From Mucilaginibacter flavus (GTDB lineage Bacteria; Bacteroidota; Bacteroidia; Sphingobacteriales; Sphingobacteriaceae): DNA of 64,000 bases. Location: contig NZ_JAUFPS010000028.1 in assembly GCF_030409315.1 (NCBI RefSeq), positions 310,001-374,000 on the forward strand. The letters run 5' to 3'. Below the pieces are notes generated by a model. The model was not told where the DNA came from. It was given only the letters and a program-made list of their open reading frames with translations, and searched no databases. Below are positions 41,951-51,334 of this stretch, piece by piece; position 1 is the first letter of the stretch, and the number at the start of each line of letters is the position of its first letter. Made by a program: the position numbers and the translations under genes.

Positions 41951-43693
41951 ATGAGATCATTTTTATCCATCCTTTTAGCCTGCTGCGTGCTATCGGCCAA
42001 GGCCCAGCTTACCCCTTTTGAACTTAGTAAAGATAAAAACTACACAGCTACCTATAATGAGGTAATAACTTACTATCAAAAACTGAACAAGCTGTACCCG
42101 CAGCAAATGAAAATGATTAACTACGGCACTACTGATGTAGGCAAGCCGTTAACGCTGATTGTTTTATCAAAGGACAAAGTTTTTGATCCCTCGCTCATTA
42201 AAAAGTTAGACAAACGTGTATTGCTGATTAACAACGGCATTCACCCAGGAGAACCCGAAGGCATTGATGCCAGCATGATGCTGGTGCGCGATTTGTTAAA
42301 GAAAAACGCCTTGCCCAAAGATGTGGTACTTTGTTTTATTGCCCTGTACAATATAGATGGTAACCTTAACCGCGGCCAAAGCCGCGTAAGCCAAAACGGA
42401 CCTGTAGCCTACGGTTTCCGTGGTAACTACCGCAATCTTGACCTTAACCGCGATTTTATTAAAGCGGATAGCCGCAACGCGCTGGCATTTACCAAGATAT
42501 TAACTACCTGGAAACCCGAAGTTTTTTTGGATAATCATACCAGCGACGGTGCCGATTACCAATATGTAATGACGCTGATTGAAACCCAAAAAGACAAACA
42601 AAACCCTGTCCTGGCCGATTATACCAGCAAAACGCTCACCCCGTACCTGTATAGCCACATGAAAAAAAGCGGCTATGAGATGATCCCTTACGGTGCCGGC
42701 GAGGAAGGGCTGCCCGATTCTGGCATTGTAAGCTTTTTAGAAACCCCACGTTTTGCAACTGGTTTTACCGCCCAGCATAACATCATCAGTTATATTACCG
42801 AAACCCATATGCTGAAATCATTTGATAAGCGGGTATACGCCACTTATGATTTTATGCAGCACCTTATTGATATTAACCAACGCGATGCCAAACTGATAGG
42901 CGAATTAAAGAAAAAGGCAGATGCCGAAGTAGCACAGCAAAAAACCTTCGCCCTTAAATGGGAGGTTGATATGCAAAAGGTAGATACCATCACCTTTAAA
43001 GGCTACGAAGCCGCTTATAAAACCAGCGAGGTGAGCGGATTGAAGCGCTTGTATTATGACAGGGATAAGCCCTACACCAAAGTCATTAAGTTTTACAACA
43101 CCTATAAGCCCACCGCTTTTGCCGATAAACCCATTGCTTACGTAATACCACAAGCCTGGGGCAAGGTTATTGATCTGTTTAAATTAAACGGCGTAAAAAT
43201 GCAGCAACTGGCGCATGATACTACCCTTAACCTGCAAATGTATTACTTTGGTGATATTAAAACGCCAACACGCCCTTTTGAGGGGCATTACCTGCACAGC
43301 AACGTACAGTTAAACCCTGTTGATATGCCAGTGAAATTTTATGCCGGCGATTACGTTGTATACACCAACCAGGCCATTAACCGTTACATCGTTGAAACTC
43401 TGGAACCACAGGGGGTAGATTCCTTTTTTGCCTGGAACTTTTTCGATTCAATGTTGGGCGAAAAGGAATATTTTTCAAATTATGTATATGAAGATATAGC
43501 GGCAGCCATGTTAAAGAAAGACCCTGCACTTAAACAGAAATTAGAGGATGCCAAAGCGAAAGACCCAGCCTTGGCCAAAAGTGCCGATGCGCAGCTGTTT
43601 TTTGTGTACCGCAATTCTGCTAACTTCGAAAAAACTTTTATGCGCTACCCGGTAGGGCGGTTACTAACCAATACCAAACTCGATTTGAAATAA
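41951..43693 (+). CDS. M14-family zinc carboxypeptidase, exported
   Basis: 580 residues, signal peptide MRSFLSILLACCVLSAKAQ. The zinc site HxxE is in GIHPGEPEGIDA, with a further His in LDNHTSDGADYQ; the GNYRNLDLNRDFIK segment carries the substrate-binding Asn-Arg. The C-terminal ~250 residues are an additional domain. It would trim C-termini of peptides in the periplasm. The rhomboid gene starts directly after the stop. Confidence 0.88.
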   Translation: MRSFLSILLACCVLSAKAQLTPFELSKDKNYTATYNEVITYYQKLNKLYPQQMKMINYGTTDVGKPLTLIVLSKDKVFDPSLIKKLDKRVLLINNGIHPGEPEGIDASMMLVRDLLKKNALPKDVVLCFIALYNIDGNLNRGQSRVSQNGPVAYGFRGNYRNLDLNRDFIKADSRNALAFTKILTTWKPEVFLDNHTSDGADYQYVMTLIETQKDKQNPVLADYTSKTLTPYLYSHMKKSGYEMIPYGAGEEGLPDSGIVSFLETPRFATGFTAQHNIISYITETHMLKSFDKRVYATYDFMQHLIDINQRDAKLIGELKKKADAEVAQQKTFALKWEVDMQKVDTITFKGYEAAYKTSEVSGLKRLYYDRDKPYTKVIKFYNTYKPTAFADKPIAYVIPQAWGKVIDLFKLNGVKMQQLAHDTTLNLQMYYFGDIKTPTRPFEGHYLHSNVQLNPVDMPVKFYAGDYVVYTNQAINRYIVETLEPQGVDSFFAWNFFDSMLGEKEYFSNYVYEDIAAAMLKKDPALKQKLEDAKAKDPALAKSADAQLFFVYRNSANFEKTFMRYPVGRLLTNTKLDLK

Positions 43694-44323
43694 ATGGAAC
43701 AACTGATGCAGGCCCCTGTGGCCGCTGTAATATTCGCGATTACTATCATTACCTCTTTAATAACGTTCTCCAACCAAAACCTGTACGGCAAGCTGATGCT
43801 GCACCCGTATAATGTTTCGAGGGGGCGCTATGTTTATACTGTTATTACAAGCGGCTTTATCCATAAAGATTTGATGCACTTGTTTTTTAACATGATGTCG
43901 TACTATTTTTTTGCCTTTCAGCTGGAGCCGGTTTTGGGCCATTGGCAGTTTGGGGTGTTATATATGCTAAGCCTTATTTTGAGCGATATGCCATCGGTTT
44001 TAAAGCACAAGGAAAATTATAGCTATTACAGCCTTGGCGCGTCTGGCGCGGTGAGCGCGGTTGTTTTTAGCGCGATATTGTATAATCCATTGGGTGGTAT
44101 GATGATTATGCCTATCCCGGTATCAATCCCTGCGGTAATTTTTGGCGTTTTATATCTTATTTATTGCAGCTATGCAACCAAATATTCACGCGACAACATT
44201 AATCACGATGCCCACTTTTACGGCGCGCTTAGCGGGCTAATGATCACCATTTTGTTTCATCCGGGGATATTACCCTACTTTTTTCAACAGATTAGCGAGA
44301 AAGTTCAATCGTTGATGCATTAA
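43694..44323 (+). CDS. Rhomboid-family intramembrane serine protease
   Basis: 209 residues with six hydrophobic segments. The catalytic Ser is in SLGASGAVSAVVF (GxSG) and the His in NHDAHFYGALSGL (HxxG). The early HKDLMHLFFNMMSYYFF carries the conserved HxxxN motif. It cleaves membrane-anchored substrates. It starts one base after the M14 gene and its last 32 bases overlap the convergent gene that follows. Confidence 0.92.
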   Translation: MEQLMQAPVAAVIFAITIITSLITFSNQNLYGKLMLHPYNVSRGRYVYTVITSGFIHKDLMHLFFNMMSYYFFAFQLEPVLGHWQFGVLYMLSLILSDMPSVLKHKENYSYYSLGASGAVSAVVFSAILYNPLGGMMIMPIPVSIPAVIFGVLYLIYCSYATKYSRDNINHDAHFYGALSGLMITILFHPGILPYFFQQISEKVQSLMH

Positions 44324-45281
44324 CAAAACCGCCATCGGCATCAAATAAAAAGCTCATAGGCTGTTCGGGGTTCTTGATGATCTCGAACAGCAAGTAGCCC
44401 CAGTTTTTCCAGAAGTTTTCCAATACCTGGCCGTAAACTTTGTTCATCCAATCGTCAAACAGCGGCTTGCTGCTGGTACCTCTTAGCGGCGCAGCCTCAA
44501 TATAAATGGTATCTCCCACCGGCATTATATCATACTCTGGCAGGCGGTTAAATAAATAAGCCGAGTAAAAGAACCTGGCGTTAACTTCCTCAAACTGGAT
44601 AGGGTGTAGTGTCTGTCCGGCTATTTTATCCAATACTTCTTTATGATAGCGGCCATTAGCACCGTTATCCTGCAGGCAAATAATTAAACCAAAGTCTTTT
44701 ATCCGCAGGCTAAATGTCAGTGTATTGATCTCATCGCGATAGCCAAAAATATCTTCAGAATTATCAACCTTAAATAACATCAAACTAAATGGCTTAAAAC
44801 CATCCAACTGAATGGGGAGGTTAAGGCATTGCAGCATTACGTGCAGGTTGCTAAACTTGTGTATAAGGGATTCTGATATATTAAACTCCTCGCCCTGGGC
44901 ATGCTGTTGCCTTATGCCGGCCTGTATCTCGTTAAAAACAATACCGTACAACATTTTGCCCGCCCATTGAAAAAGTTTTACTTCGTCAAGTGTCTTCACT
45001 GCTTCGTACCCGCTATCAAAAGCGGCGGCTATCTCGGCTTCTAAAGGCTCCAGGTATTGCTCATTGATGGTGGCCGAACAAGGTAATTTCAAATCCTTGT
45101 AGGTTGCCATGCTTTCGTCAAGCAGTTTAAAGGGCTTATCTTCCAGGCCATAACGACTCATTAACCATTGCGGAAAAACTTGTATGCGCTCTTCGGGCGA
45201 GCTAAGCGTCTCCCCGGTTAGGAAACATTTGCTGTTACTGAAATTAAAACTTTGGAACGGTGAATAAATTTGTGCCGGCAT
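44292..45281 (-). CDS. Unknown protein
   Basis: 329 residues, no family recognised and no signal peptide. It begins MPAQIYSPFQSFNFSNSKCFLTGE, where the Cys-x-x-x-Gly-Glu pattern recalls an HNH-type or zinc knuckle start but lacks the rest. The body is mixed alpha/beta with a long acidic helix (LEPLEAEIAAAFDSGYEAV). The 3' end overlaps the rhomboid gene by 32 bases. It is divergent from the epimerase gene. Confidence 0.65.
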   Translation of the reverse strand: MPAQIYSPFQSFNFSNSKCFLTGETLSSPEERIQVFPQWLMSRYGLEDKPFKLLDESMATYKDLKLPCSATINEQYLEPLEAEIAAAFDSGYEAVKTLDEVKLFQWAGKMLYGIVFNEIQAGIRQQHAQGEEFNISESLIHKFSNLHVMLQCLNLPIQLDGFKPFSLMLFKVDNSEDIFGYRDEINTLTFSLRIKDFGLIICLQDNGANGRYHKEVLDKIAGQTLHPIQFEEVNARFFYSAYLFNRLPEYDIMPVGDTIYIEAAPLRGTSSKPLFDDWMNKVYGQVLENFWKNWGYLLFEIIKNPEQPMSFLFDADGGFVNASTIELSR

Positions 45282-45335
45282 GGCGGCAAAGATAAGCAGG
45301 TTTTTCGTTCTAAAATTTTAGCTTTGGTTTTTAAC

Positions 45336-46349
45336 ATGGAACTGACATATCAACCCTTTGAACTTCAATTAAAGCACGCTTTTACCATAGCCAAATTTTC
45401 GCGTACAACTACACCGGTTATGCTGGTGCAGATACAACACAAAGGTTACACCGGCTATGGCGAAGCCTCCATGGTGCCCTACATGGGCGAAAGCCACCAA
45501 AGTGCCACCGATTTTTTAAGTAAGGTAGATATTGGGCGATTCAGCTATCCATTTGATTTTGGCGCTGTAATTAGCTACATGGATAGCATAGCACCGGGAA
45601 ATCCCGCTGTAAAAGCGGCTATTGACATTGCCCTGCATGATTTGGATGGCAAGATCAGGAACCAACCCAGCTGGCAATTATTGGGCAGCAATCCCGCGTT
45701 GATGCCGGTTACCAGTTTTACCATCGGGATTGATACACCCGAAATGATCATCAAAAAAGTTAAGGAAGCCGAAGGTTTTAAGGTGATTAAAGTAAAACTT
45801 GGCCGGGATACCGATAAAGAATTGATCAGTACTATCCGCTCGGTTACCGATGTACCGCTGTATGTGGATGCCAACCAGGGCTGGACAGATTTGCAGCAAA
45901 GCCTGGATATGACCTACTGGCTACAGGAACAAGGCGTGCAACTGATAGAGCAACCCATGCTGAAAACCGATCCTGATAGTAATGCCTGGCTCACCGAGCG
46001 CAGCCCCATCCCCATTATAGGCGACGAGGCTGTACAACGGTTTGAAGATGTAGAGAAGGCCAAAGGGGTATACACCGGCATCAACATCAAACTCATGAAA
46101 TCGGCAGGGATGTATGAAGCCAAACGGATGATAGATAAGGCACGCGAACTTAACCTGCAAATAATGATAGGCTGTATGACCGAAACCAGTTGCGCCGCCT
46201 TAGCCGGTCTGGCCCTCGCTCCACAATGCGATTGGGTTGATCTGGACGGCCCTTTCCTGGTGAGCAACAACCCTTACCGGATGCCTGATTTTGCAGCGGG
46301 TAAATACATATTGAATGATGACCCAGGTTTAGGACTCCGCCATGCCTAA
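45336..46349 (+). CDS. Dipeptide epimerase, enolase superfamily
   Basis: 337 residues from the ATG at 45336 (MELTYQPFELQL); the longer frame from 45270 was rejected because it has no conserved N-terminus. Muconate-lactonizing subgroup of the enolase superfamily. The catalytic Lys pair is in VIKVKLGRD, metal ligands in DANQGW, EQPM and GDEAVQ, and the second Lys in INIKLMKSAG. It probably epimerises L-Ala-D/L-Glu from peptidoglycan peptides, fitting the peptidase-rich neighbourhood. It overlaps the next gene by 8 bases. Confidence 0.88.
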   Translation: MELTYQPFELQLKHAFTIAKFSRTTTPVMLVQIQHKGYTGYGEASMVPYMGESHQSATDFLSKVDIGRFSYPFDFGAVISYMDSIAPGNPAVKAAIDIALHDLDGKIRNQPSWQLLGSNPALMPVTSFTIGIDTPEMIIKKVKEAEGFKVIKVKLGRDTDKELISTIRSVTDVPLYVDANQGWTDLQQSLDMTYWLQEQGVQLIEQPMLKTDPDSNAWLTERSPIPIIGDEAVQRFEDVEKAKGVYTGINIKLMKSAGMYEAKRMIDKARELNLQIMIGCMTETSCAALAGLALAPQCDWVDLDGPFLVSNNPYRMPDFAAGKYILNDDPGLGLRHA

Positions 46350-47829
46350 GGCTGTTATTATCGGTGCAGGCATTGCAGGTATCGCTACGGCGATAAGGCT
46401 TGCGGTGCACGGGTATCAGGTAGAAGTTTTTGAGGCCAACAGCTACCCGGGTGGCAAACTGACTGAGATTGAACAGGATGGCTTTCGCTTTGATGCCGGG
46501 CCAAGTTTGTTTACCATGCCGAAGTATGTAGACGAGCTTTTTGAACTGGCCGGCAAGAACCCCAAAGACTTTTTCACTTACCAAAAGCTCAACAAAGTTT
46601 GCCAATATTTTTATGAAGACGGCACCCGGCTAACCGCCTACGCCGACCATGAAAAGTTTGCCGCAGAAGTACAAAACACCACTGGCGAACCCGCCGGAGT
46701 TGTTTATAAATACCTGGATAACAGCGCTGCTATTTACAATATAACCAATCACGTTTTCCTGGAGCGCTCATTACATCAGCTTAAAAACTACCTTAAATGG
46801 GATACCCTCAAGTCGGTTTTTAGGTTTGGGAAGATAGATGCTTTCCGTACCATGCACCAGGCCAATGAAAGCTTTTTTAAGGATGATAGGTTGGTGCAGT
46901 TTTATGACCGCTATGCCACCTATAACGGATCGAATCCATACCAGGCCCCGGCAACCTTAAATGTGATCCCCCACCTGGAGCAGCATTTTGGAGCCTACTT
47001 TCCGCAAGGGGGCATGCATAGTATCACTACAGCGCTGGTGCAACTGGCAGCATCTTTGGGTGTAAAATTTTATTATAATTCCCCTGTTAGCCAGGTGCTT
47101 GTTAATGGGGGTAAACTTATGGGAGTTACTGTAAACGGCGGTATTGTTTATGCCGATATTGTGGTATCAAACATGGATGTATGGTTCACCTATCACCAAT
47201 TACTTCAGGGCCATGAACACCTGTTTCCTAAAAAGATCCTGGCGCAGGAGCGCAGCAGTTCGGCATTGATATTTTATTGGGGGATTAGCCAGGAGTTTAA
47301 GGAACTCGACCTCCACAACATCTTTTTCAGCACCGATTACAAGGCCGAGTTTGATCATATTTGGAAGGATAAAAACATCAGCACAGACCCCACCATCTAC
47401 CTCAATATCAGCTCAAAATACAAAACTGATGATGCCCCGGCGGGTTGCGAAAACTGGTTTACCATGATCAACGTCCCCGCCAATACCGGGCAGGATTGGG
47501 ATAGCCTGATCACCGATGCCCGTGAGCACATCATCCGCAAGCTTACCCGCATCCTGGGGCATGATATAGGCAGCTTGATTGTCTCCGAATCCATTCTTGA
47601 TCCACGAAGCATCGAGGCCAAAACTTCCTCGTACCAGGGCTCGCTTTACGGCACCAGCAGCAACAGCCAGTTCGCGGCATTTTTGAGGCATGCCAACCGG
47701 AGCGCCTCGGTAGATGGACTGTATTTTTGCGGCGGCAGCGTGCACCCTGGCGGCGGGATTCCGCTCTGTTTGCTTTCTGCCAAAATTGTAGCCGGTTGGA
47801 TAGCTAAAAAATCACCTAAAACTTCTTAA
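46342..47829 (+). CDS. Phytoene desaturase-family FAD oxidoreductase (CrtI/CrtD type)
   Basis: 495 residues. The N-terminal dinucleotide-binding motif is VIIGAGIAGIATAIRLAVHG, followed by FEANSYPGGKL; the C-terminal FAD motif is FCGGSVHPGGGIPLCLLSAKI. These are hallmarks of carotenoid desaturases. No crtB, crtY or crtZ gene is in the window, so the substrate could be phytoene or a hydroxy-carotenoid. The 8-base overlap with the epimerase gene implies co-translation, although the pathways look unrelated. Confidence 0.85.
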   Translation: MPKAVIIGAGIAGIATAIRLAVHGYQVEVFEANSYPGGKLTEIEQDGFRFDAGPSLFTMPKYVDELFELAGKNPKDFFTYQKLNKVCQYFYEDGTRLTAYADHEKFAAEVQNTTGEPAGVVYKYLDNSAAIYNITNHVFLERSLHQLKNYLKWDTLKSVFRFGKIDAFRTMHQANESFFKDDRLVQFYDRYATYNGSNPYQAPATLNVIPHLEQHFGAYFPQGGMHSITTALVQLAASLGVKFYYNSPVSQVLVNGGKLMGVTVNGGIVYADIVVSNMDVWFTYHQLLQGHEHLFPKKILAQERSSSALIFYWGISQEFKELDLHNIFFSTDYKAEFDHIWKDKNISTDPTIYLNISSKYKTDDAPAGCENWFTMINVPANTGQDWDSLITDAREHIIRKLTRILGHDIGSLIVSESILDPRSIEAKTSSYQGSLYGTSSNSQFAAFLRHANRSASVDGLYFCGGSVHPGGGIPLCLLSAKIVAGWIAKKSPKTS

Positions 47830-48119
47830 ACAGCCTTTTTTAGCTCAAAAACGCACTTTTAGTGTACTTATAAGCACCTTTTCAGTATCCTTTCAATATC
47901 CGTTCTCATCCTTTTATACACCTTTCTCATCCTTTCGCGATCCTTTAAGAAGTTGACGGGGAAAATATCGAACATCGAATATCGAACGCCGAATGTTGAA
48001 GTAAAACTTCGATGTTCGGCATTCAAAATTCATTATTCGACATTACCCCTCCAACATGCTATTCAAAAAACTCCCCCTTCAGGGGGCCCGGGGGGCCTCT
48101 TTCTGTTTATATTTGCGGC
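47830..48119. repeat. Intergenic region with hairpin-forming repeats
   Basis: Contains several CATCCTTT-type repeats at about 47880-47950 and a long imperfect inverted repeat at about 47965-48045 (arms built on ATCGAACATCGAATATCG and CGATGTTCGGCATTC). A related repeat occurs at 56961-57028. An ATG at 48012 inside this DNA opens the peptidase frame early, but this part is not coding. Confidence 0.6.
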
Positions 48120-49523
48120 ATGAGTTTACAACTTTTTGAAAAGCAGGTATACGCCGCCAGGCGCGATGTGTTGAAACAAAACTTTGGGCACAATGGGCTG
48201 ATAGTTTTGCTGGGGAACGACGAGAGCAGCATGAGCTACAAGGATAACCATTACCCCTTCAGGCAGGATAGCAGTTTCCTGTATTATTTTGGCCTGGATG
48301 TGGCCGGCATTGCCGCCATTATTGACACCGATACCGGCGAAGAAGTAATTTTTGGCAACGAGCTGAGCATGGATGACATCATCTGGACCGGCATTCTGCC
48401 TACCGTAAGCGAAATGGCGGCCCTTGTTGGTGTTACCCAAACCCGCCCTTATAACGATATTACGCACTACATACATAAGGCGCAAACTGCCAATCGTACC
48501 GTTCATGTGCTGCCACCTTATCGCCCGGAAAATAAAATAAAGCTGGCCGCGTGGCTCAATATAAGCTTGCAGGATGTGGCCGATCATGTATCAGTAAAAC
48601 TCATTAAAGCCGTAATTGCCCAGCGCGTTATTAAAACCCCGCTGGAAGTTGCCGAGCTTGAAAAAGTGGTATCAACCAGTGTGGATATGCAGGTAGCGGT
48701 TATCAAAAATACCCGCCCCGGCATTAAAGGGTATGAACTGGTGGCCAAAGCCCATGAGGTAGCCATGGCTGCCGACTCGCGCCTGGGTTACCCTGCTATT
48801 ATTACCCCGCATGGCCAAACCCTGCACACGCACGATTACAGCCACACTCTGCAAGACGGCCAGATGTTGCTTTGCGACATCGGCGCCGAAAACGCCATGC
48901 ACTACGGCGGCGACCTTACCCGCACCGCCCCCGTTGGCAAAACATTTACCACCAAACAGGCCGAGCTATACCAGGTAGTGCTTGATTCTATGGATCACGC
49001 CATCAGCATGCTCAAACCCGGTGTACGTTATAAAGATATTCACCTGGCTGCCTGTGAAAAATTAGTTGAAGGCTTAAGCCAGGCAGGTATTATGAAGGGC
49101 GACCCTGCCGAGGCTGTTGCCGCCGGCGCGCATACCATGTTTTTTCAATGCGGACTGGGCCACATGCTGGGCATGGATACCCATGATATGGAAGACCTTG
49201 GCGAACCATACGTTGGCTACACCGATACCCTCAAAAAAGAAACCAGCGTTTTCGGGCTAAAATCGTTAAGGTTAGGTCGCGAGTTAGAAGCCGGCTATGT
49301 GCTCACCATCGAGCCGGGCATCTACATCATCCCCGAACTGATAGACCGCTGGCAAGCCGAAAACAAGTACGCCGATTTCATCAACTACAGCGTATTAAAC
49401 ACCTACCGCGATTTCGGCGGTATCCGTATTGAGGATAACTTTTTAATTACCGATACCGGCAGCCAGCTGTTGGGTAAGTATTTGCCGAAAAGTTTGAAGG
49501 AGATTGAGGGATTGAAGGGGTAG
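48120..49523 (+). CDS. Aminopeptidase P-family metallopeptidase (Xaa-Pro aminopeptidase)
   Basis: 467 residues from the ATG at 48120. N-terminal creatinase-like domain (GLIVLLGNDESSMSYKDN...), then the pita-bread fold. Metal ligands: Asp in LLCDIGAENAMHYGGDLTRT (two), His in GLGHMLGMDTHDMED, Glu in LTIEPGIYI and Glu in GGIRIEDNFLI. Removes N-terminal residues preceding proline. The DNA upstream of 48120 is repeat, which fixed the start. A dispersed repeat begins on the last base of the gene. Confidence 0.9.
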   Translation: MSLQLFEKQVYAARRDVLKQNFGHNGLIVLLGNDESSMSYKDNHYPFRQDSSFLYYFGLDVAGIAAIIDTDTGEEVIFGNELSMDDIIWTGILPTVSEMAALVGVTQTRPYNDITHYIHKAQTANRTVHVLPPYRPENKIKLAAWLNISLQDVADHVSVKLIKAVIAQRVIKTPLEVAELEKVVSTSVDMQVAVIKNTRPGIKGYELVAKAHEVAMAADSRLGYPAIITPHGQTLHTHDYSHTLQDGQMLLCDIGAENAMHYGGDLTRTAPVGKTFTTKQAELYQVVLDSMDHAISMLKPGVRYKDIHLAACEKLVEGLSQAGIMKGDPAEAVAAGAHTMFFQCGLGHMLGMDTHDMEDLGEPYVGYTDTLKKETSVFGLKSLRLGRELEAGYVLTIEPGIYIIPELIDRWQAENKYADFINYSVLNTYRDFGGIRIEDNFLITDTGSQLLGKYLPKSLKEIEGLKG

Positions 49524-49557
49524 ATGTGCAGGTGTGCAGATTTCAGATGTGCAGATG
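49523..49557. repeat. 35-bp dispersed repeat, copy 2 (copy 1 at 7098-7132)
   Basis: Begins GATGTGCAGGTGTGCAG and ends CAGATGTGCAGATG. It starts at the last base of the preceding stop codon. The rest of 49558-49799 holds GC-rich 'CCCCTCTTGAGAGGGG' type repeats and no gene. Confidence 0.65.
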
Positions 49558-49799
49558 ATTTTTCGATGAAGCGTTGCAGGAGTGCAAATTAACTCCGTTG
49601 AGGGCTGCGCAGTTTCAGATGCGAGGATGTTTTTTTGATATAGGCGCTTAAAAAGCGGGGGGCTTAGCGCGATTCCCCTCTTGAGAGGGGCGGAGGGGTG
49701 TGTTTACCAATATGCCCCTTCGCCCGATATTAAAAATTGCCAATCCTTAAGTCTTTAATTAGCTTTGGATGATACGGGGTTTAGCTTGCCGGTACAAAA

Positions 49800-50585
49800 A
49801 TGAATACAGAACTAAAAATTATCCCGACCGATTTACTTGCCGAATATCAACGGCAGGTATCCCCCGGTTTGCAGCCTGCGTTTGAGGCTTTAAGAGATGC
49901 TGAAATTTCGACGGATACTTTTAGTTTTTATACGTCGGTGTCGGCCATCACATCGTCGCGGATTGAGGGCGAACAGATGGAGGTTGATAGCTACATTAAA
50001 CATAAAATGCTTCACGTGGAGTATCAGCCCAACCTGGTGCAAAAGCCCGATGATCTTTACCAGGCCTACATTTTCGCCCAGCAAAACCAACTAACCGTTT
50101 CTCATTTTTTAGCCGCCCATAAACTTATTACCACGCATTTGTTACCGGCTAATAAGCGCGGCGTTTTCCGTAGCGGCAATATGGTAGTTATGGAGCATGC
50201 AACCGGTCGCATCCAGTTTGAAGCAGCGCCGGGCGGTGAGGTTAGCCCGCTTTTTGAGCAGCTTTGGCACGATATTGAGCAGCTGAAAAATCAGCAGTTA
50301 AGCCATGTCGAAGTATTTTATTTCGCGGCATTTATTCACCTGGCATTTGTAAATATTCACCCTTTTGATGATGGCAACGGCCGTGCCGCCCGGTTGCTTG
50401 AAAAATGGTTCATAGCCCAAAAGCTTGGCGTACAAGCCTGGTACCTGCAAAGCGAATTAAACTATTACACCCACGTAAATCAGTATTATAAAAACCTTAA
50501 CAGCTTAGGCGTTTTTTACGAGCACTTGGATTATCAAAAAGCGCTGCCGTTTTTATTGATGTTACCGCAGGCTTTGGTTGTATAA
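49800..50585 (+). CDS. Fic-family protein (AMP-transferase) with N-terminal inhibitory motif
   Basis: 261 residues. The Fic motif is HPFDDGNGRAARL at about 184-196, matching HxFx(D/E)GNGRxxR, so it should transfer AMP from ATP to a protein. An inhibitory helix motif, SSRIEGE with Glu56, fits the S/TxxxE(G/N) rule of self-inhibited class II Fic proteins. No partner antitoxin gene is needed or seen. It sits at the left edge of the accessory region. Target unknown. Confidence 0.88.
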   Translation: MNTELKIIPTDLLAEYQRQVSPGLQPAFEALRDAEISTDTFSFYTSVSAITSSRIEGEQMEVDSYIKHKMLHVEYQPNLVQKPDDLYQAYIFAQQNQLTVSHFLAAHKLITTHLLPANKRGVFRSGNMVVMEHATGRIQFEAAPGGEVSPLFEQLWHDIEQLKNQQLSHVEVFYFAAFIHLAFVNIHPFDDGNGRAARLLEKWFIAQKLGVQAWYLQSELNYYTHVNQYYKNLNSLGVFYEHLDYQKALPFLLMLPQALVV

Positions 50586-50606
50586 ATTAAAAGGACAATT
50601 GTTGGT

Positions 50607-50696
50607 GCACGCCTGTCGCGTGTTCTTTTACATCAATTAGGTATTTGATCGTAGCTTGGTGTACACTTATCAGTGGGACACACGCGACACGCGTGC
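50607..50696. repeat. 17-bp inverted repeat after the Fic gene
   Basis: GCACGCCTGTCGCGTGT (50607-50623) and ACACGCGACACGCGTGC (50680-50696) are reverse complements with one mismatch and a 56-base spacer. It could form a long hairpin at the left border of the cassette. Confidence 0.65.
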
Positions 50697-50757
50697 GCTA
50701 GCGGTGGGGTTGTTTAGTTCTACTTATTGGTTACTTTAATTTGATACTTTCTGCCGC

Positions 50758-51333
50758 TTAAAGAGATTCGGTAATTATCCGAATCCTCTCCCCAATACTT
50801 ACCGCTGGTAAATACACAATTTGATAACCTAACTTGAGATAATATGAACGGATGTGTTCGTAAAGAAAAAGTTGATCCGTTGGGTTTTCTCTTCTTATTC
50901 CATCTTTTTCAAAAGGAAGCGGTTCGCACACAAAAACTTTGTTGTATCGATACATTTCCGCAGCAATTTCAAACTCTTTTGAAACTTCAATTGATAGTAA
51001 TTTCAAGAAGGGAATGTTATCGGGGAACGAATAATCGTGAAAAATCCGATCGGCTAGCGGCAACTTTTTTGCGTTAAGAATCATTTCAAAAAGTATTTTC
51101 CGTTGTAGATGCTTGCCGTCTTGATATATTTGATCTAATGTTAATCCTGTTTTCAGGAGTTTTTCAATAACATATCTACTTATATCCAGATTGGTTTTGT
51201 ATCCTAAGGCCGCTAACGTTCTTATTAAAGTCGTCTTTCCTGAACTTGGTGCACCAGTAATCACGAGCCAATTAGTAGGTATGTGACGTGGTGTATTATC
51301 AAATAGAAAATCTAAACTTACTGGGTAATCCAT
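50758..51333 (-). CDS. P-loop ATPase/kinase-like protein (AAA_28 type)
   Basis: 191 residues from the ATG at 51333, 1 base after the stop of the upstream gene; the longer frame from 51405 overlaps that gene. Walker A is ITGAPSSGKTTLIRTLAALG. The following DISRYVIEKLL, DRIFHDYSFPDNIPFLKLL and late VCEPLPFEKDGIRRENP match the layout of AAA_28/NadR-kinase-like P-loop proteins, with Asp in FHDYS likely catalytic. The family includes nucleotide or cofactor kinases. It is tightly coupled to the NTase-MTase gene and is AT-rich. Substrate unknown. Confidence 0.75.
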   Translation of the reverse strand: MDYPVSLDFLFDNTPRHIPTNWLVITGAPSSGKTTLIRTLAALGYKTNLDISRYVIEKLLKTGLTLDQIYQDGKHLQRKILFEMILNAKKLPLADRIFHDYSFPDNIPFLKLLSIEVSKEFEIAAEMYRYNKVFVCEPLPFEKDGIRRENPTDQLFLYEHIRSYYLKLGYQIVYLPAVSIGERIRIITESL

Positions 51334-51334
51334 A

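Noticed and set aside
46150..46605. 151-codon minus-strand ORF
   Set aside because: It is antisense to the epimerase and desaturase genes, whose motifs are clear.
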